Assembly (NCBI GenBank): GCA_030374765.1 | Contig: JARGXX010000006.1 | Location: 744,001 to 808,000 of the forward strand | Reading direction: 5' to 3' | From: Agarophyton chilense | Taxonomy: Eukaryota; Rhodophyta; Florideophyceae; Gracilariales; Gracilariaceae | DNA length: 64,000 bases | In this document: piece by piece, positions 40,183 through 53,202 of the stretch | How the letters are laid out: every line of letters starts with the position of its first letter | Numbering within the stretch: the first letter of the stretch is position 1 | Notes under the pieces: model-generated | Seen by the model: only the letters and a program-made list of their open reading frames with translations | The model's database searches: none | What the model was told of the DNA's origin: nothing | Made by a program: the position numbers and the translations under genes

Positions 40183-43100
40183 AAAGCTCCAATGAACTGC
40201 CGTTGCGCCCGCACTTTTCCTGCGATCCTTGTACTGTTCCCTGGACAGATGGTAAGGGAAATCAAGAACTGTATGCTTCCGTCGTGGCTCATTGGAAGAT
40301 GTACTACAACCTTTTCGGAGACAGCATCAGCTACAAGGTCAATCCGGAAGTCATGGGCCTCGTTCTGCAATCTCAGCTCATCGGTCGCGCTCGAGACATC
40401 TGCAAATCGTTACCCTCGGAAAACATTCAATCATCTGATGGCGCAGACGCCATCGTGAACGCGTTGTACATGCGAGATCCGCTCGCAGTGGTGTCGGAAG
40501 TGTATCAGGACTTTCTGGCGCTACTGCAAACGAAGAGAAACCGCAACGAAAGTGTAAAAAAACTTGAGTCACGGTATCAGGCGAACGTATCATGACTAAA
40601 CGCCCGTGAAGAAGCCGCGAAGTTTTTGGAAGCTCTCGTCGCTTTTAAATTGTTGGCAAATTGCGATGTACACAACACGCAGAGAGTGTCTGTTTTGGCA
40701 AATTGTGCGCCCAAGGACTCTTCGTTTGAAACGAATGCGACGACCAGCACATTTTTGGAGAGCATTTCGTACAGTGCAATAGCTTCAGTTCTTCGACAAT
40801 GAGACCCAGATCAGGGCTGTGGTAGATTGCAGACGAATACACTAAGCAGTAGCGCCGCCTATACTCAAAAAAACAGAAGCAACAATCGGTCTGCCCACAT
40901 TAGGCAGATAATTGCACCAGAGAAATTGGCAGAGAAGAAGAGAAGAACGAAATGCAACAAATGTGGAAAGTTCGGACCCTGGGCTGGCGATCACAGAGAA
41001 GATGGATCTCTCAATGTAGGATTCAAATCTTATGATGCTGCGCCAACGCAAGTGACAGAACAGAATAATGTCCTTTCTTTCAACATGGTGACTCTAGGAA
41101 ACGAGTCTCATCCCTATCACAATTTTTTTGGACCACTTCTTCATGCGGAGCACCCTACAGTGGCATTGGCATGAAAGAGCTGCATGTCATCAAGGACATG
41201 GTATGTCCTGACTGGAATGGCAAGTTGGACACGATCCCTGACACAATTGCCGATCGTCCAAACTGGCAATACGGAAGCGGCAACCACAAGAGTGAGCCTC
41301 GTCGCATACTTGGCTCAATTGTTTTAAGCGCTCGTTCTGATGCAGGAAACATTGTCAATGTCAGGCATGTCTTTGTGGATGGATCTACGCAATGGTTGAT
41401 TGGAAGGAATGTGACGCAGTATTGTAACATAATGCACTTGCACGGGAGCATCTTGCAACTACCCGCAACTGCTGGATGTACCACTACAGACACTATCTCA
41501 CTGACGAATAGGGACATGCACTCCAAAGTCCCGCATACTGTGTTCAAGCATCCATCTGACCACATGACGCCCCTGAACCAGAAGGCGTTGTTCTGTGCAA
41601 AGGCCAAGCTGGATGAGGATGCCACCAACCGACCATGGAAGGAAGTGAAGAAGATAGTAGACAAAGTCCACCATCACGTGTGTGGTTACTCCACCTACTC
41701 AGACATAAGAATGCTGCTCGAGCGCAACGGTCTGTAAAGCGACCATGTAGCTAACTATCTTCAGCCGAAACTGGAGAGGTGTACAGTATGTCCGACGACC
41801 GCAAAGACCACAGCCGACCATAAAAGTCTTCCTTGCAAACATGACCAGATTCTTTAACGAATTAGTGTGTGTCAATCACATTTACCTTGAAGAGCATTGT
41901 GTTATGCACATCACGGATGACGCAGCACGGTACTCTGCAGGAGCAATCGTAGAAGACACGACTATGAATGCAGTTATTTCTGCAATGGATGCCCATTGGA
42001 TCTCCCCCTTTTGGACACCCGAAGCTGTCCTGTTCGACCCAGCCTTTGACCACGAGATCCTCCGTAGCTATCTGAACAAGCTCGGTTCAGAAGCGAGACC
42101 CATCCCGCCTCGAAGACATAACAGAAACGCGTTGGAGTCGAAACACAGAATTATTCGCGACATTTATCTAAGGTTGAAGGAGGCTGATCCTGCTGGCACT
42201 ACGATTCGAGCTCCATCGCTAATACAAAAGTCGTTGAGAGTTTCGAACGACCTCTACGGAAACCATGTGATTTCAGCTATGAATTGGCGAAGTGGTATAC
42301 TAGACCGATTGAACAAGGGTCTGAGCCAAATATCATCCCCCAAAACCCCCTCGAGAAGCACCAGCAGCTACTCGCCAAGCGCAAGCTGACTTTGATTCTG
42401 CGATCGAAGGCGGTACAAGAATTTCCTGTAACAATAGAAAGCACTGTTCAGATCTTCATCAAGCACCAAAACGAGAAGAGGGGAAGATGGTATCAACCCA
42501 AGCCTGTCCTGACGTATGATATAGCAAGCCGCACTGTAACAGTCCCTAGCAAGAATGACAGAAAGTTAAGAGCTGCAATTGAAGATGTAAGGCCTGCAGT
42601 GCAGAATAACGAGCTAGCAGCCACTGTGCAGGATGAAATTGAGGACCTAGACAGAAGCTTATCAGAGGTGATGGACAATGTTTGTGAAGGCTTAGAGACC
42701 ACAGTACCCTTTTCTGCATCTCATGGCAGTCCAACAGGAAGCACTCAGCGCTTTGACGCTGACTTTGGTCCCCCTGAACACAACCTCTCAGCATCTCAAG
42801 TTCAAGGAGACAGCCCAGACCTACAGCAAAGCACGTCTGACGGTCATGTAGCTACTCGTATGCCGATTGTTGGAGATAAGATCCAAGTCTACTGGCCAAC
42901 CGACAACAAGTTTTACGGAGGTACTGTAGCGAAGCATAACCAAAGGACTGGGAAGTACTCCATCAACTACTTTGACGGAGACATAGAAGCATTGAAGTTG
43001 GAAGCCGAGAAGTGGAAGTTTATGAAAGGAGGTTCGACAGTGGAGGAAGAAGATGATGACGGATCTAATGAGCACGAAGCTACTGTACTCGAAGGCCATG

Positions 43101-44758
43101 AAGTGCAACTGTCCCCTGGACACGAACTGGAAAGCATTGAGAGAAGCACCACTGAAACGTACTACAAGGCTTTTAAAACGAGCGAGTTTAAGCTACACCA
43201 AGCTCAAGGGATGCCACCCTTTGTAGCCCAGAACGATTATGATAGAGAAGAAAACTATTTCAAACGAACTGTTAGAGAGACACCAGTTCCAGACAAACTC
43301 CAGAACTCGAACGTGATCACAAGCCACGTGTTCTACAAAGTGAAAAAGTGCAATGACGGAAGTCTCACAATGAAGGCCAGAATTGCAGTGCATGGAAACA
43401 AAGACAGTAAGAAGCACACATTGAAGACAGACTCCACAACCTGTCCCCCCCGTTGGAATTCGCATTCTATGCTCCCTCGCCACTATTTCTAAGTGGACTA
43501 TCGCGAAGATAGATTTCAAGAGCGCTTTTTTGCAGACGGAGGCTCAAAGAGATGTTTATGTTATCCCGCCACGTGAGTGCACTACGAGGACAAGGCACTA
43601 TTGGCTACATCTTTCAGCTGCGTATGGTTTAGTGAATGCCGGAGCGAAATGGCAGGAAATCACCGACATATTCTACGTGATATTGGGTTTCTACAGTTGG
43701 TGTATGTGCACCAGCTGTTTTATAGGAGCTCAAGCAGTGAACTCCTAACCTTAGCGGTCAAGGTAGTCGATGACATATTGTTCGCAGCACCAAGGCATAG
43801 ACTAACGCAAGTTATTAACAGGATGAAGGATGACTACAATCTCGGAACTGTGGTGTACGGACCTTGTAGTATTCAGTTCTAAGGCCTGGAAGTCACTCAG
43901 AAAGAAGTCTTTTGCATCACGATAGACGGAGACGACAAGCTGCAGTGCTTCGAGCTTCCAGTAATCAGTCGAGTGAGGCGTAAGGAGCCAGAAGACACAC
44001 TCACAACCATCTAACTAGCAAGGTTGCATTCCCTCAACAGCTCAACTGGATGGCTTGGCATTGCGGCTTCGTCATTTTTTGCACATGCTGCCAGTTTTCT
44101 ACAGCAGAAGGGACCAATACCCTATGTCAAGGATCGTGTGACACAGGTAAATGTTTTGAAAGGTCTAAAGAAGAGAGGCACAACAGTAAGCTACTGTAGA
44201 CCCCTTTAACTGAATCAATGTGCGCCATCGCTCGTTGTGTGTTCAGATGCAAGCCGCGCATCTGACTACGGGCGACTGGGATTTGTATCTGGACTGTTTA
44301 TAGGTGAACTCCGCGAAGACTATGTCTTTCATGTTATTTCAGGGAGTTCGCACAAGTCGCGTCGTCCAGTCAAATCAATCGGTTCAGCTGAGACTTCGGC
44401 GGCTGGTGAAGCCATTGACGAAGGGAAGGTCTTGAAGGAAGCGTACAAGAAGCTACTAGGGATACATGTCAGCCTCTGGATCGTAGTTGGTTCCAAAGAT
44501 TTCTATGCGACGTTATCTACTTGCCGTAAGGCTACCGATCGATCGATTCACGCCGACGTTAGCGTCATAGGGTATGGGTTCGAGACTAAGAAGATCGACC
44601 GCATGTCGTGGATACCTGGAAACTGTAATTACGCCGATCCACTGACCAAATTGGATAGCCCAGTAGCCACACCATTGGAACTAATGATGTTCAATGGCAA
44701 GATCACTAAGGATTTGTCAAAGGCACTCTTCACTGGCTCGTACAAATCTACCGGTTGA
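40173..44758 (+). pseudogene. copia-G gag-pol, broken
   Basis: Gag at 40173-40840, knuckle near 40950 (C-N-K-C-G-K-F-G ... H), protease/integrase region 41100-42390 with C-G-Y-S and P-P-R-R-H ... E-S-K-H (42108-42150), Tudor-like domain at 42863-43026, RT 43280-43890 with V-V-D-D near 43770, RNase H 44230-44740. Closest to copia-C. Many breaks. Confidence 0.88.
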
Positions 44759-44780
44759 TGATTCTACAAAAAGGAATCGG

Positions 44781-45120
44781 TTTGTAAGGTCATGTGTGGA
44801 AGGTTTCAAAAACCGATGCGTATCTTTTATGGTATAATATACTGTATCGATAATTCATCTTTAATGGCATAATATACTGTTTCGATAATGATCGCATGCA
44901 ACCCGAGTAGCCTAAACGCTGGATAAATCTGTACTGTAGTGTTTCACACATGTTTCCATAGTTAGATATGCCTGGTTATCGGCGGTCTACACTCTACTTA
45001 AGTCGTATGGTCTGCGAGCACCGCAGCGAAAAGAAGGGAGCCTCAGCTGACAACTACCGCCGCGTGGTAAACGTATTGTTTGTAGCACCGCTGAGTCTTC
45101 TTTGCCCTACTCCTTTTATT
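44781..45120 (+). repeat. 3' LTR of copia-G
   Basis: 340 bp, about 41 differences from the 5' LTR. Followed by the ACACC duplication. Preceded by AAAAAGGAATCGG, a weak purine tract. Confidence 0.9.
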
Positions 45121-48100
45121 ACACCAGTCCAAAAAAGTCGCATCCTCTCAGCCATTCTCAGCAGTGTATCCATTGACACCCTTGGGTTACTTCTTGCCCC
45201 AGAAGAAGACCCAATGCCGTTCGACCTCATCCAGAACATTATTGCTCACATCATTCAGGCCACAAAAAAGGATCATCAGTTCCCTAAAACCGAGGCAAAA
45301 AGTGTAGAACTAAAGAACCTTACTGAATTCGACGAATACCTCAAAGCTCACCTCGCAGTCAGGCAGAAGATGGTGTCCGCATGATACATCAACATCGTCC
45401 AAGAGGACACCACGATCTTATTCATCATCGCCGGACTGAAAAGCATGCGACACTCACGCCAAGCCGAGGACACATCCTCTCCAACAAACCGAAAACGATC
45501 CGCAACTTCACTCGAGTGTTTACATCAATATACAGGCCCTACCAAGCATCGCCTTCCAGCCTATCAATCACATCCAGAACGCAACAATTCACCGGGGACT
45601 ATGGACAACAGCCCAATACCTACAAGCAACGCTCAAAAATTTGCAGATCCCCGTACCCCATCCGTTGATTACCACCCAACCAACTCTGCTCCTACCACAA
45701 GTCCTTAGGAGTACGTTGTAACCACACGGATACCCAATGCCGCGACCCCGGGCACCCGAAGAATAGATCAATCAAGCCCCAAGCCAACTACTTCCAACCT
45801 AGACTAGCCCCTTCACACCCCAATCACTCAAATCCACCACAGCCTCTACCTCCCAACATGTACTGCCCTGCGCCCACCATGCAACTACTCTGCACGCCAT
45901 TTCTAACACAATCGACCACCAACCAACAGACCAAGTGCACCCACAGTGGAATCCTACAGACACACGCAGTGGCCAATCTGTCCGTTCGACACAACCTTTT
46001 ATCTGCAAACGAGCCGATACGGAGTTTTAGTTTTCACTGCAAAAACGAGGTTACATCGTAGACGCAACAGCGAACCCCCCTAGTAATAGCGACAGCACCG
46101 TGGCGCAACAACCAATACCGCCTCCATACCAAGATTATCCGATCCACTGAAGCGCACACCACACGAGCGTTGCCTATCAACACACCAAATCATAAGTGGC
46201 ACCGGGTGAAGAAAACAAGGACAAACACAAACAAGGCACGCAAGCAAAACCGGATACAAAACCCGTCGCAACCTCACAGCACCAAAACAGCAGTACTACC
46301 ACCACAAGTCACAAAAAATGTCAATACCTCCAACAACCACAGCTTCACTCCAAAATTTAACCAACCCCAGCCAAAACACATGTCGCTACAACCTCCAAAT
46401 ACGGACACTCAACTGGCATATTGGACTCAACCATTCACACTCACAAAAACTGGCACAAACGGCAAATAAAAGACTCCTCTCAATCATGCCATCCATAATT
46501 CCAGCAGATGTTCGACTAACATGCAGCGCATGCGATCATGCAAAACGTCAGCCGGCACCACACAAGCGCAAAGCCCATGAATATCCCACTGGCACATACG
46601 TCAGCTCCGATACTTGTGGCCCCATCAAACCCACATCAAGACATAGGAACAACCACATGTTTCTTGTGGTTTGTTCAACAATCAAATTCCTCATCGCACA
46701 CTTTATTCGTGATCGCAAAGATATACCAGAACATATCGACTCAGCCCCACACCACATGAAACACAAAATCGGCCACCCACTACAACATCCCCATAGCGAC
46801 AATGCCAAAGTGTATCTACCCAAAAAAATGCAGGCCATCTACAACAAAGAGTCCATACAGCAACACCTCAGAACCCCCCATCAACCACAGGAGAATGGCA
46901 TAGGAGAAAGATTTAACCGCGTGATAATGGAATAAGTCAGAGAACTTCTCACGACGGCCCATCTCGATGATTCCTACTGGGAAGACGCGGCGCGAGACAC
47001 GGTATTCAAATACAATTTCGTACACAATTCCTCAACAGACACCTCTCCATACCAGCTCTCGTACAATACCGAACCACAACTCACACGCCTATTCACATTG
47101 GGAGATCTGTAGGCGATCTCTTTGCATTCACCAAAAGCGAAATTAGAACCACGAGCCAATCCCGCTCGATACATGTATGCCACCACCTTAAACCACATTG
47201 TAGTGCTGAATCTCCACACACAAGCATACCAACACATACGAGCCCAGGACTTCCACCCGTATCACAAAATCAACAGACTCCACAGACACCACACCCACCG
47301 CCTTCAAAGCGCGAGAAAACTACAAAAAACAGTCACCAAATGTAATAAACATCACCACACCACCTCCCCTCAACCTGGCACAGGCCCACAAATATCCGGA
47401 CGCCATCCAATTGCAACAAGCGCATGACGCATAACTGCTCAAAATAGATGCACACGAAAGCATCTCCTGGCTACCCCAACACTTCAAACCACCCCCATAA
47501 TCCGTTATTTCACTCATGGTACTGTACCGATACAAGTGCTCCGCCAAAGTTAGCATTATACAACGTAAGGCCAGATGCAACCTTAGAGGCGATCTGATGT
47601 AACCGAGATTACACTTTGACCAAAAGCCCACAACCACATAAACTGCCGATCGGACAACTCAACGCAGGCTGTTAGCAATCTACGCCACAATGAACTTTTC
47701 CTTAGAGCACTTTGATATCAAATCAGCCTATCTTCATGAACAATACAAACAAGACAAACCAGTATACGTGAATCAAACGCCGAACTCCAACATAGCCTAA
47801 CGACGTAACAGAACCTATGGACGACTTGTCGGAAATATCTACGGTTTCCACCCAGCCGAATACTACTACAACTGCGGGCTACAAAAATTCCTCCCCTCCT
47901 TAGGATTCAACAGCTCGGTACATGATTCTTGTCTCTACAAACTCAGAACTAACAGCGGCTTCACAGTCGTAAGTACAACGATAGATGAATTTCTCGTCTT
48001 AGCATAGCATCAATCCCTGCTTGACGAACCCTATCGCAAAATGTTGACAATGTACAAACCCACGAGGTTAGGGGCGCCCACGCGATTTTTGAACTGGACC

Positions 48101-48950
48101 ATCACACGCACCTCGCAAGGAAAACACCTCTGCCAACCTGATTCAATCGACTTCATACTCCAACAAACAGTGATCAACACCGGCAACCTAACTCTCACAC
48201 TGTACAACAACCTCACAGTCCTAGATCAACAACAACCAAGCAAGCCACTGAATGCCACAGAAGCCGCAATATTCCGACATATCCTTGGAGAAATAAGGTG
48301 CATTACCAACAGCACTCGGCCAGACATCGCTTTTGTCACGAATTGCATATCACAACATATGGAAAACCCACAGAAACATAATCAGAAAGGCCTCAAATGT
48401 CTTCTTCGATACTTAAAAGGCACACAAACTCACATACTCTTCTTTGCTACTACACAAGAGATCCCGACACATCCCCTAAATTTATATAGTGACGCCGATT
48501 TCGCGGGGCAAACGATCGAAAATCGATCTCCGAAACATTCCACTGCTCCAACTCCCCATCCATATTATGGACGTCTCGTAAGCGGAACATAATCCCGCTC
48601 TCTACCACAGAAGCCGAGGACATAGCGGCAACAGATGCAACTCGACAAACCACGTGGTTCCGGAAAGTGTTGCAAAACTCACACACGCCGTCGGCCGACC
48701 CCACTCCGCACCACATCGATAATAGATCTTCAGTACTCCTTGCGGAGAACCAAGCCCCAACTAAGAAAAGGAAATATATTGATGTAAGTTATCACTTTCT
48801 TCAAAACCATTTCGCCGAAAACACAATAACGATACGCAGAATCCCCATCACGGGCATGGAGGACGATATATTCACAAAACCATTACATAGATACAGATAC
48901 GAATACCTCCACAGCGAACTTCAAGTCCTACCCCACCCGAAATAAAAATG
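45121..48950 (+). pseudogene. copia-F gag end, integrase, RT and RNase H
   Basis: Gag resumes at the ACACC duplication (45121-45480). Integrase: zinc ligands C-S-A-C near 46520, S-S-D-T-C-G-P for the first Asp, H-S-D-N-A-K for the second and Q-E-N-G-I-G-E-R for the Glu (46795-46910). RT and RNase H: T-R-P-D-I-A-F-V near 48315 and Y-S-D-A-D-F-A-G near 48488, with a C-terminal D-I-F-T-K-P-L near 48870. The middle (45480-46310) is CA-rich with no clear domain. Broken many times. Confidence 0.8.
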
Positions 48951-48969
48951 AGACGCAGCACACGGGGAC

Positions 48970-49102
48970 TGTCAAACAACATCACATTTATTGCTGCGTC
49001 ACGTTTTCAGATATTCAAACAGCATTACGGTGCAAGAACAGCACATAAAACATGCGACGACGACGAGAAAAGTAAACGACGAGATATGGTCTTCTAGTCT
49101 CA
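48970..49102 (+). repeat. 3' LTR of copia-F
   Basis: Starts TGTCAAACAAC after a CACGGGGAC purine-rich end. It shares AAAACATGCGACGA ... TATGGTCTTCTAGT with 39130-39192. No clear target duplication. Confidence 0.65.
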
Positions 49103-49339
49103 AGAAACAAACGTTCACTTGCCGTGGAGACACTCTCAACATCGTGGCTCCTCAAACTCCAAACTACCATCAGCGTGCAGGGGAATGCTAAACTGCACAA
49201 ACAACTCACATTGATGGCAGTTTCTCAGCACCACCAGACTGCACACACACCGTACACATGTGCAACACCACACTAGATATAGACCTGACCGGCGTCACAC
49301 CACATAGTAAAGAGAAGGAGCACCATTGCTCTTCAAAGT
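49103..49339. other. Unassigned stretch between copia-F and the pogo-like element
   Basis: CA-rich, no frame above 70 codons, no repeat ends recognised. It may contain the left end of the pogo-like element, but I found no matching inverted repeat on the right side. Confidence 0.4.
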
Positions 49340-51324
49340 GTGAAGGGGCTCTGTGCGGATATGTTTCGAACATGTTGCGTGGTTATGGAAAGCAAACACA
49401 AAATAATGCAGCCCCTTGTGATGTGGCCCTTGGCGCATAAATTGGACTCAGTTTTTCAATTGCTTCTTCGTGGATATATATTGCAATATTCCTTCTTCAA
49501 CAATGATGCCCTGAGCGGAAGAGCCTCTCACAAAGAAACGCTCGCTCATTTTCTTCCATTTTTTGTGAGTGTTTCTCATCAGCACAAAGCGCGCGCTTTT
49601 CAAAAAGCTTACGAAAGAATGAAGACAGGGAATTAGTCCAAAGTAACAGAGAAAACATTCATGATGAACCCAGGCTTTGCAAACACAAGAATCCGTTTCT
49701 GCAATGGCTTCGTCATCGGCTACGATGAATTTTTTCGCTCCAACAACCCCAAAAATGCGTGACACTACTGCTAAGAAACCAGTAATGCGACTCTCCAAGA
49801 CGTTGCGGATCATTCTCGCATATCTCGCTCAACATTGCGCAGATATTGGAAAAAATGGAGTGACAGTCGTTCAGAAGACAAACCAAACAGCCCGAATGAT
49901 ATGAAAATACAATTTTAACCACGCGGTAGACCTGCAGTGTTAACGAAAGAAGTAGAGGAAACCATAGCGCTCACCATTCAGAATTTCGCTCTATGACGAA
50001 CTATATGAGAAGGGTGTGCTTTCCGCAAGTTGTAAAGCACTTCGTCGAACTTTGGGCTCCTACCAGTCGTAAATAGATCCCGTTTGTGAACGTTATACCA
50101 AGTGAAGCATGTGTGCAGTACTTCCTTCAACACCATCTTGATCTTCAATTCAAAGCCGTGCAGGTAATTGAAAACAAGAGAATTGTAACAGTCACAAATG
50201 AGAACATTTCAAATCATATTGCCCATCTTAATTGTGGGATGGATTGATACAACATCAGAGATCCAAACGTGATTTTTAACTTAGATCAAAGTGGAATTAG
50301 GCTGAATCGCACGGTAGGATGCAGTTTGCGAAAAGGAATTGGTCCAAAAGGCAAGAAGTTTGTCCAAATCATACCGAGACTCAAAGGAAATAAAGAACGG
50401 ATTACTAATATGCCTGCCATTACATCTGCAGGGAAAACAATGAAACCCATTGTTGTGTTTCATGGGAAACAGGCTCATTATCAGAAATTCAAAGGTCGCT
50501 ACCGCACAATTCATGAGGTACTCCCAAGCTGCTACGTTTATCAGAGAGACCCTGAAGGCTTTGACGGGGAAGGACTTATAGATTAGGCAAGGCGCTTTGT
50601 CGAAGAATTCAAAGAACTCCGAGATCCATAAGAATACTTTTTCATCCTGATCGACGGTTCTAATGCTCATTTTCAGCATGACATTCTCTTGTTCTTCACA
50701 AAAAATCGTATAATCGTTATTGGGATGCCAGCACACAACACACATGTGTTACAACCGCTTCAAGTTGGAGTGTTCTCTTCGCTGAACTCTCATCTTCAGA
50801 ACATTGCCCATGAGATGACGAGAACAAAGAAGACATTTGACGCTTTTGACGCAGCCACCGCCAGTACCGAAGCATACCATGTGTGTGTTACACCGAGAAA
50901 CATTCTCAAGGGCTTTGAATGTTCCGGCGCTTATTTGTCGGAGGAAAGCAAAGCATCAGTTTCACCATTACAATCATTGACTTACGCGGATACAGTCAAA
51001 AGTAAGGTAATTGTCGACAGGCTAGTACCCTCTTACATGCGTGAATCGAGCAGGTTTCTGAAAGACACCTTTGACCAGTTCAGCGGAAGTATCAGGATAA
51101 ACACGCAACGTTGGCGCCACCTAACTAGCAAAAAATTATTAGATGCGTTGTTGCGAAAAGATAGAGCCAAGAAACTTTTTCTGGAATTGGTAGAAATTCA
51201 AGAGGGCGTAGTTCTCGGTTACAGCATAAACAATTCTCTAGATGGAGACAGTGGTCTTGGCTATCGTCGCCCTCTGGCATGCAATATCAACACAGCTCCT
51301 GTGACTGAGAGTCGTCCGTTTTAG
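49340..51324 (+). pseudogene. pogo-like (Tc1/mariner superfamily) transposase, dead
   Basis: A helix-turn-helix region (49677-50060) has the family pattern G-R-P-A-V-L-T-K-E-V-E-E followed by an E-K-G-V-L motif. The DDE_1 catalytic core runs from 50269 to 51324: F-N-L-D-Q-S-G for the first Asp (50278-50298), I-L-I-D-G-S-N-A-H for the second (about 50650), then M-P-A-H-N-T-H-V-L-Q-P-L. In the family the next residue is the third Asp; here it is Gln. The N-terminal third changes frame at least twice. The core has in-frame TAG (50584) and TAA (about 50629) codons. It is a dead cut-and-paste transposase that would act on TA targets. No inverted repeats found, so element ends are unknown. Confidence 0.8.
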
Positions 51325-52129
51325 AATAGTGTTTTTTAATTTGCAATATACCAAAAAGCTCTGTTCAGTTTAGATGGAATCTGCTGGTCGGGCCTGTTTT
51401 AAGCCTGCTTTGTTTTGGGTTGTAGCTTAGCTATTTTTCGTTTGTACTCTTTGACTTTTTAACTAACGTTAAGAGAAAAGTATTGGCTTTCGCTTGTAGT
51501 AGAAAAGACCAAAATTGGGCAAACATAACCAGAGTTAAAAGCCTTTCTTCGTATAGAGCCTTTCGTTTTCCCTCTGGGTTCAAATTACGAGTACCAGCCT
51601 TACTGGGTGGCTCCTGAATTTCAAATTGCGCCCTTCGCAAATTGCAATTTGCGATTAGGTTTGCGTACCGCGAAAAAATTTCACTGATATTCCGGTATTA
51701 AATTGCGCACTCAACGTAGCATCGCCTTAGGACTCGCTTCAACGAGTTCAAAATGGACTCAATGAGCATCCTTCTCTACATATTAATTCTAAGGCAGTCT
51801 TAGTGCCGAATTTTCTACTATGGACGCCTCAACAAAGAGGGCAGACGCTGTAGAGACAGAAGAATAACACGCAAGTGACTTCAAAGTCCATATTTTTCCC
51901 CTTTTATGTTTCTCTTTCTATCTATGTCAGACCAGTCCATGGTAACACCAACTGGAGTTGACCATACTACCTACGTTTATCTTCTCCGATCTTTTGAACA
52001 GTTGTACAACCAATTTACTCCTTAAAACACAAACGGTCATATTCAAAAACGAGCATCCATGAAGGGTCGTCGGCGCTCAATGAAGGCTACAAAATGCTTA
52101 GGTCCTGTTTTTAGTTGGCACAGAACGAA
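51325..52129. other. Unassigned stretch with a perfect 20-bp palindrome
   Basis: No gene recognised. At 51635-51654 lies TCGCAAATTGCAATTTGCGA, which is its own reverse complement, next to further TTGCG/GCAAT motifs (51624, 51715). It may be an end of the pogo-like or Harbinger-like element, or of an unrecognised one. Confidence 0.4.
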
Positions 52130-52919
52130 AGGTGCAGTTTGGAACTTATGTTTGCTCTTCGGTGTATCAAACAGTGTGTAAGCTTTGTTTCTGCCATTCT
52201 GTGGACGAGTTTTGCTGCGTTTGCTGGCACCAGATGCGGACGCACAAGTGCGGATTCCGGGCGAGGCGGAAGTCAAAGATTTTAAAGAAGCGTTTGGTGA
52301 AAAGTATCAAACACTGAAGGACGTTTTTGCGGTAGCAAATGGTCTAAAGTTGCTTCTACATCAATCAGAAGACTTTTTGATACAGAACATGTTCTACATT
52401 GGGTGGAAACACGATCATAATGTAAGTAATGTCTTTATATTTGCGCTTGATGCTTCTATTTTAACGTGAACGATCAACGCACCTGGTAGTATGCATGATT
52501 CACAGGTATAAGAGTAACAGAACGTGTACGAAAAATTTGAAAGGCAGCATGCGAAACATGGAGGTACATGTGTCGTAGATTCCGCTTTCTGTCGTTGGTC
52601 GTATCCATTTCTAATAAAATCAGCGCAAGATGAGACGAACGTGAAAGGCCCTGAAGATCTTATTCGAATCAGGCAAGCCACATCGGTGCGTCAAGCATCG
52701 GCATGGGGTATGAGGGTTTTTCAGAGGACGTTACCAAGAATGAAGGACAGATTTTCTTACGAGGAGAACATTGAAAGAGAAATATAATATTATGCACTGT
52801 GTACCTGTTTAACTTGCAAACTAAGGGTTGGTGTGAACCAAATACTATAGATGTATATGCCACACCTCGCCGATGAAGTAAACCAATTTCGACAGGATAT
52901 ATTCAACATTGTTGATCGA
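52130..52919 (+). pseudogene. PIF/Harbinger-like DDE_4 transposase, dead
   Basis: One frame from about 52185 reads as a Harbinger nuclease: A-N-G-L-K-L-L-L-H-Q-S, G-W-K-H-D-H-N-V-S-N-V-F, I-N-A-P-G-S-M-H-D-S (second Asp), C-V-V-D-S-A-F, then R-Q-A-S-A-W-G-M-R and K-D-R-F-S-Y, ending Y-M-P-H-L ... N-Q-F. In relatives the first catalytic Asp lies in a D-G-L/T position, which is Asn here. The Glu before W-G-M-R is Ala here. Stops lie at 52467 (TGA) and near 52506-52515 (two TAA), and there are further ones near 52785 and 52848, all in the same frame. No terminal repeats or accessory MADF gene found. It ends where gypsy-D begins. Confidence 0.75.
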
Positions 52920-53115
52920 GACGGGTACGGGAGTTTACACGCCGCGCTATCGTGCGGGAAAGAGAATAGGCACAAAGACCTTGGAAGTTCGTCCAAGGAT
53001 GCCTCTGGACTCGATATCTTCAATCGGGTCCGGGCTTTTATAATGCCACGTTCAGGCAGATGCCCAAAGAGAGTCCTGCCTCTTTGGGCTGCTATAACCC
53101 AACTGCTTTCGGTTA
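52920..53115 (-). repeat. 3' LTR of gypsy-D (edges approximate)
   Basis: Matches 57928-58122 over about 195 bp with about ten differences. The shared part runs from GTTGATC ... GGGTACGGGAGT to CTATAACCCAACTGCTTT on the plus strand. Confidence 0.8.
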
Positions 53116-53202
53116 CGAAAGTGCTACTTCTACACTACGACCTAATACGGCTAGGCCGTTCGAATTAATGACCATTCTAGCCAGCACTAGTATGCGTAGC
53201 CA

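Larger units (their letters stand above)
39830..45120 (+). mobile_element. copia-G: older Ty1/copia element of the copia-A group
   Basis: 5291 bp with two 340-bp LTRs that differ at about 12% of positions and an ACACC target duplication (39825-39829 and 45121-45125). Part order and sequence follow copia-C: Gag, knuckle, protease, integrase, Tudor-like domain, RT, RNase H. The reading frame is broken in many places. It is clearly older than copia-A, -C and -D but younger than its host copia-F. Confidence 0.93.
39108..49102 (+). mobile_element. copia-F: old Ty1/copia element, split by copia-G
   Basis: A plus-strand copia element with short related LTRs (39108-39196 and 48970-49102), a Gag region (39670-39829 and 45121-45700), integrase (46450-47110) and RT/RNase H (47690-48940). 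It is noticeably CA-rich and belongs to a different copia branch from the copia-A group. The RT has T-R-P-D-I-A-F and the RNase H has Y-S-D-A-D-F-A-G, the classic plant/animal style. Broken in many places. Copia-G sits in its Gag region. Confidence 0.8.
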
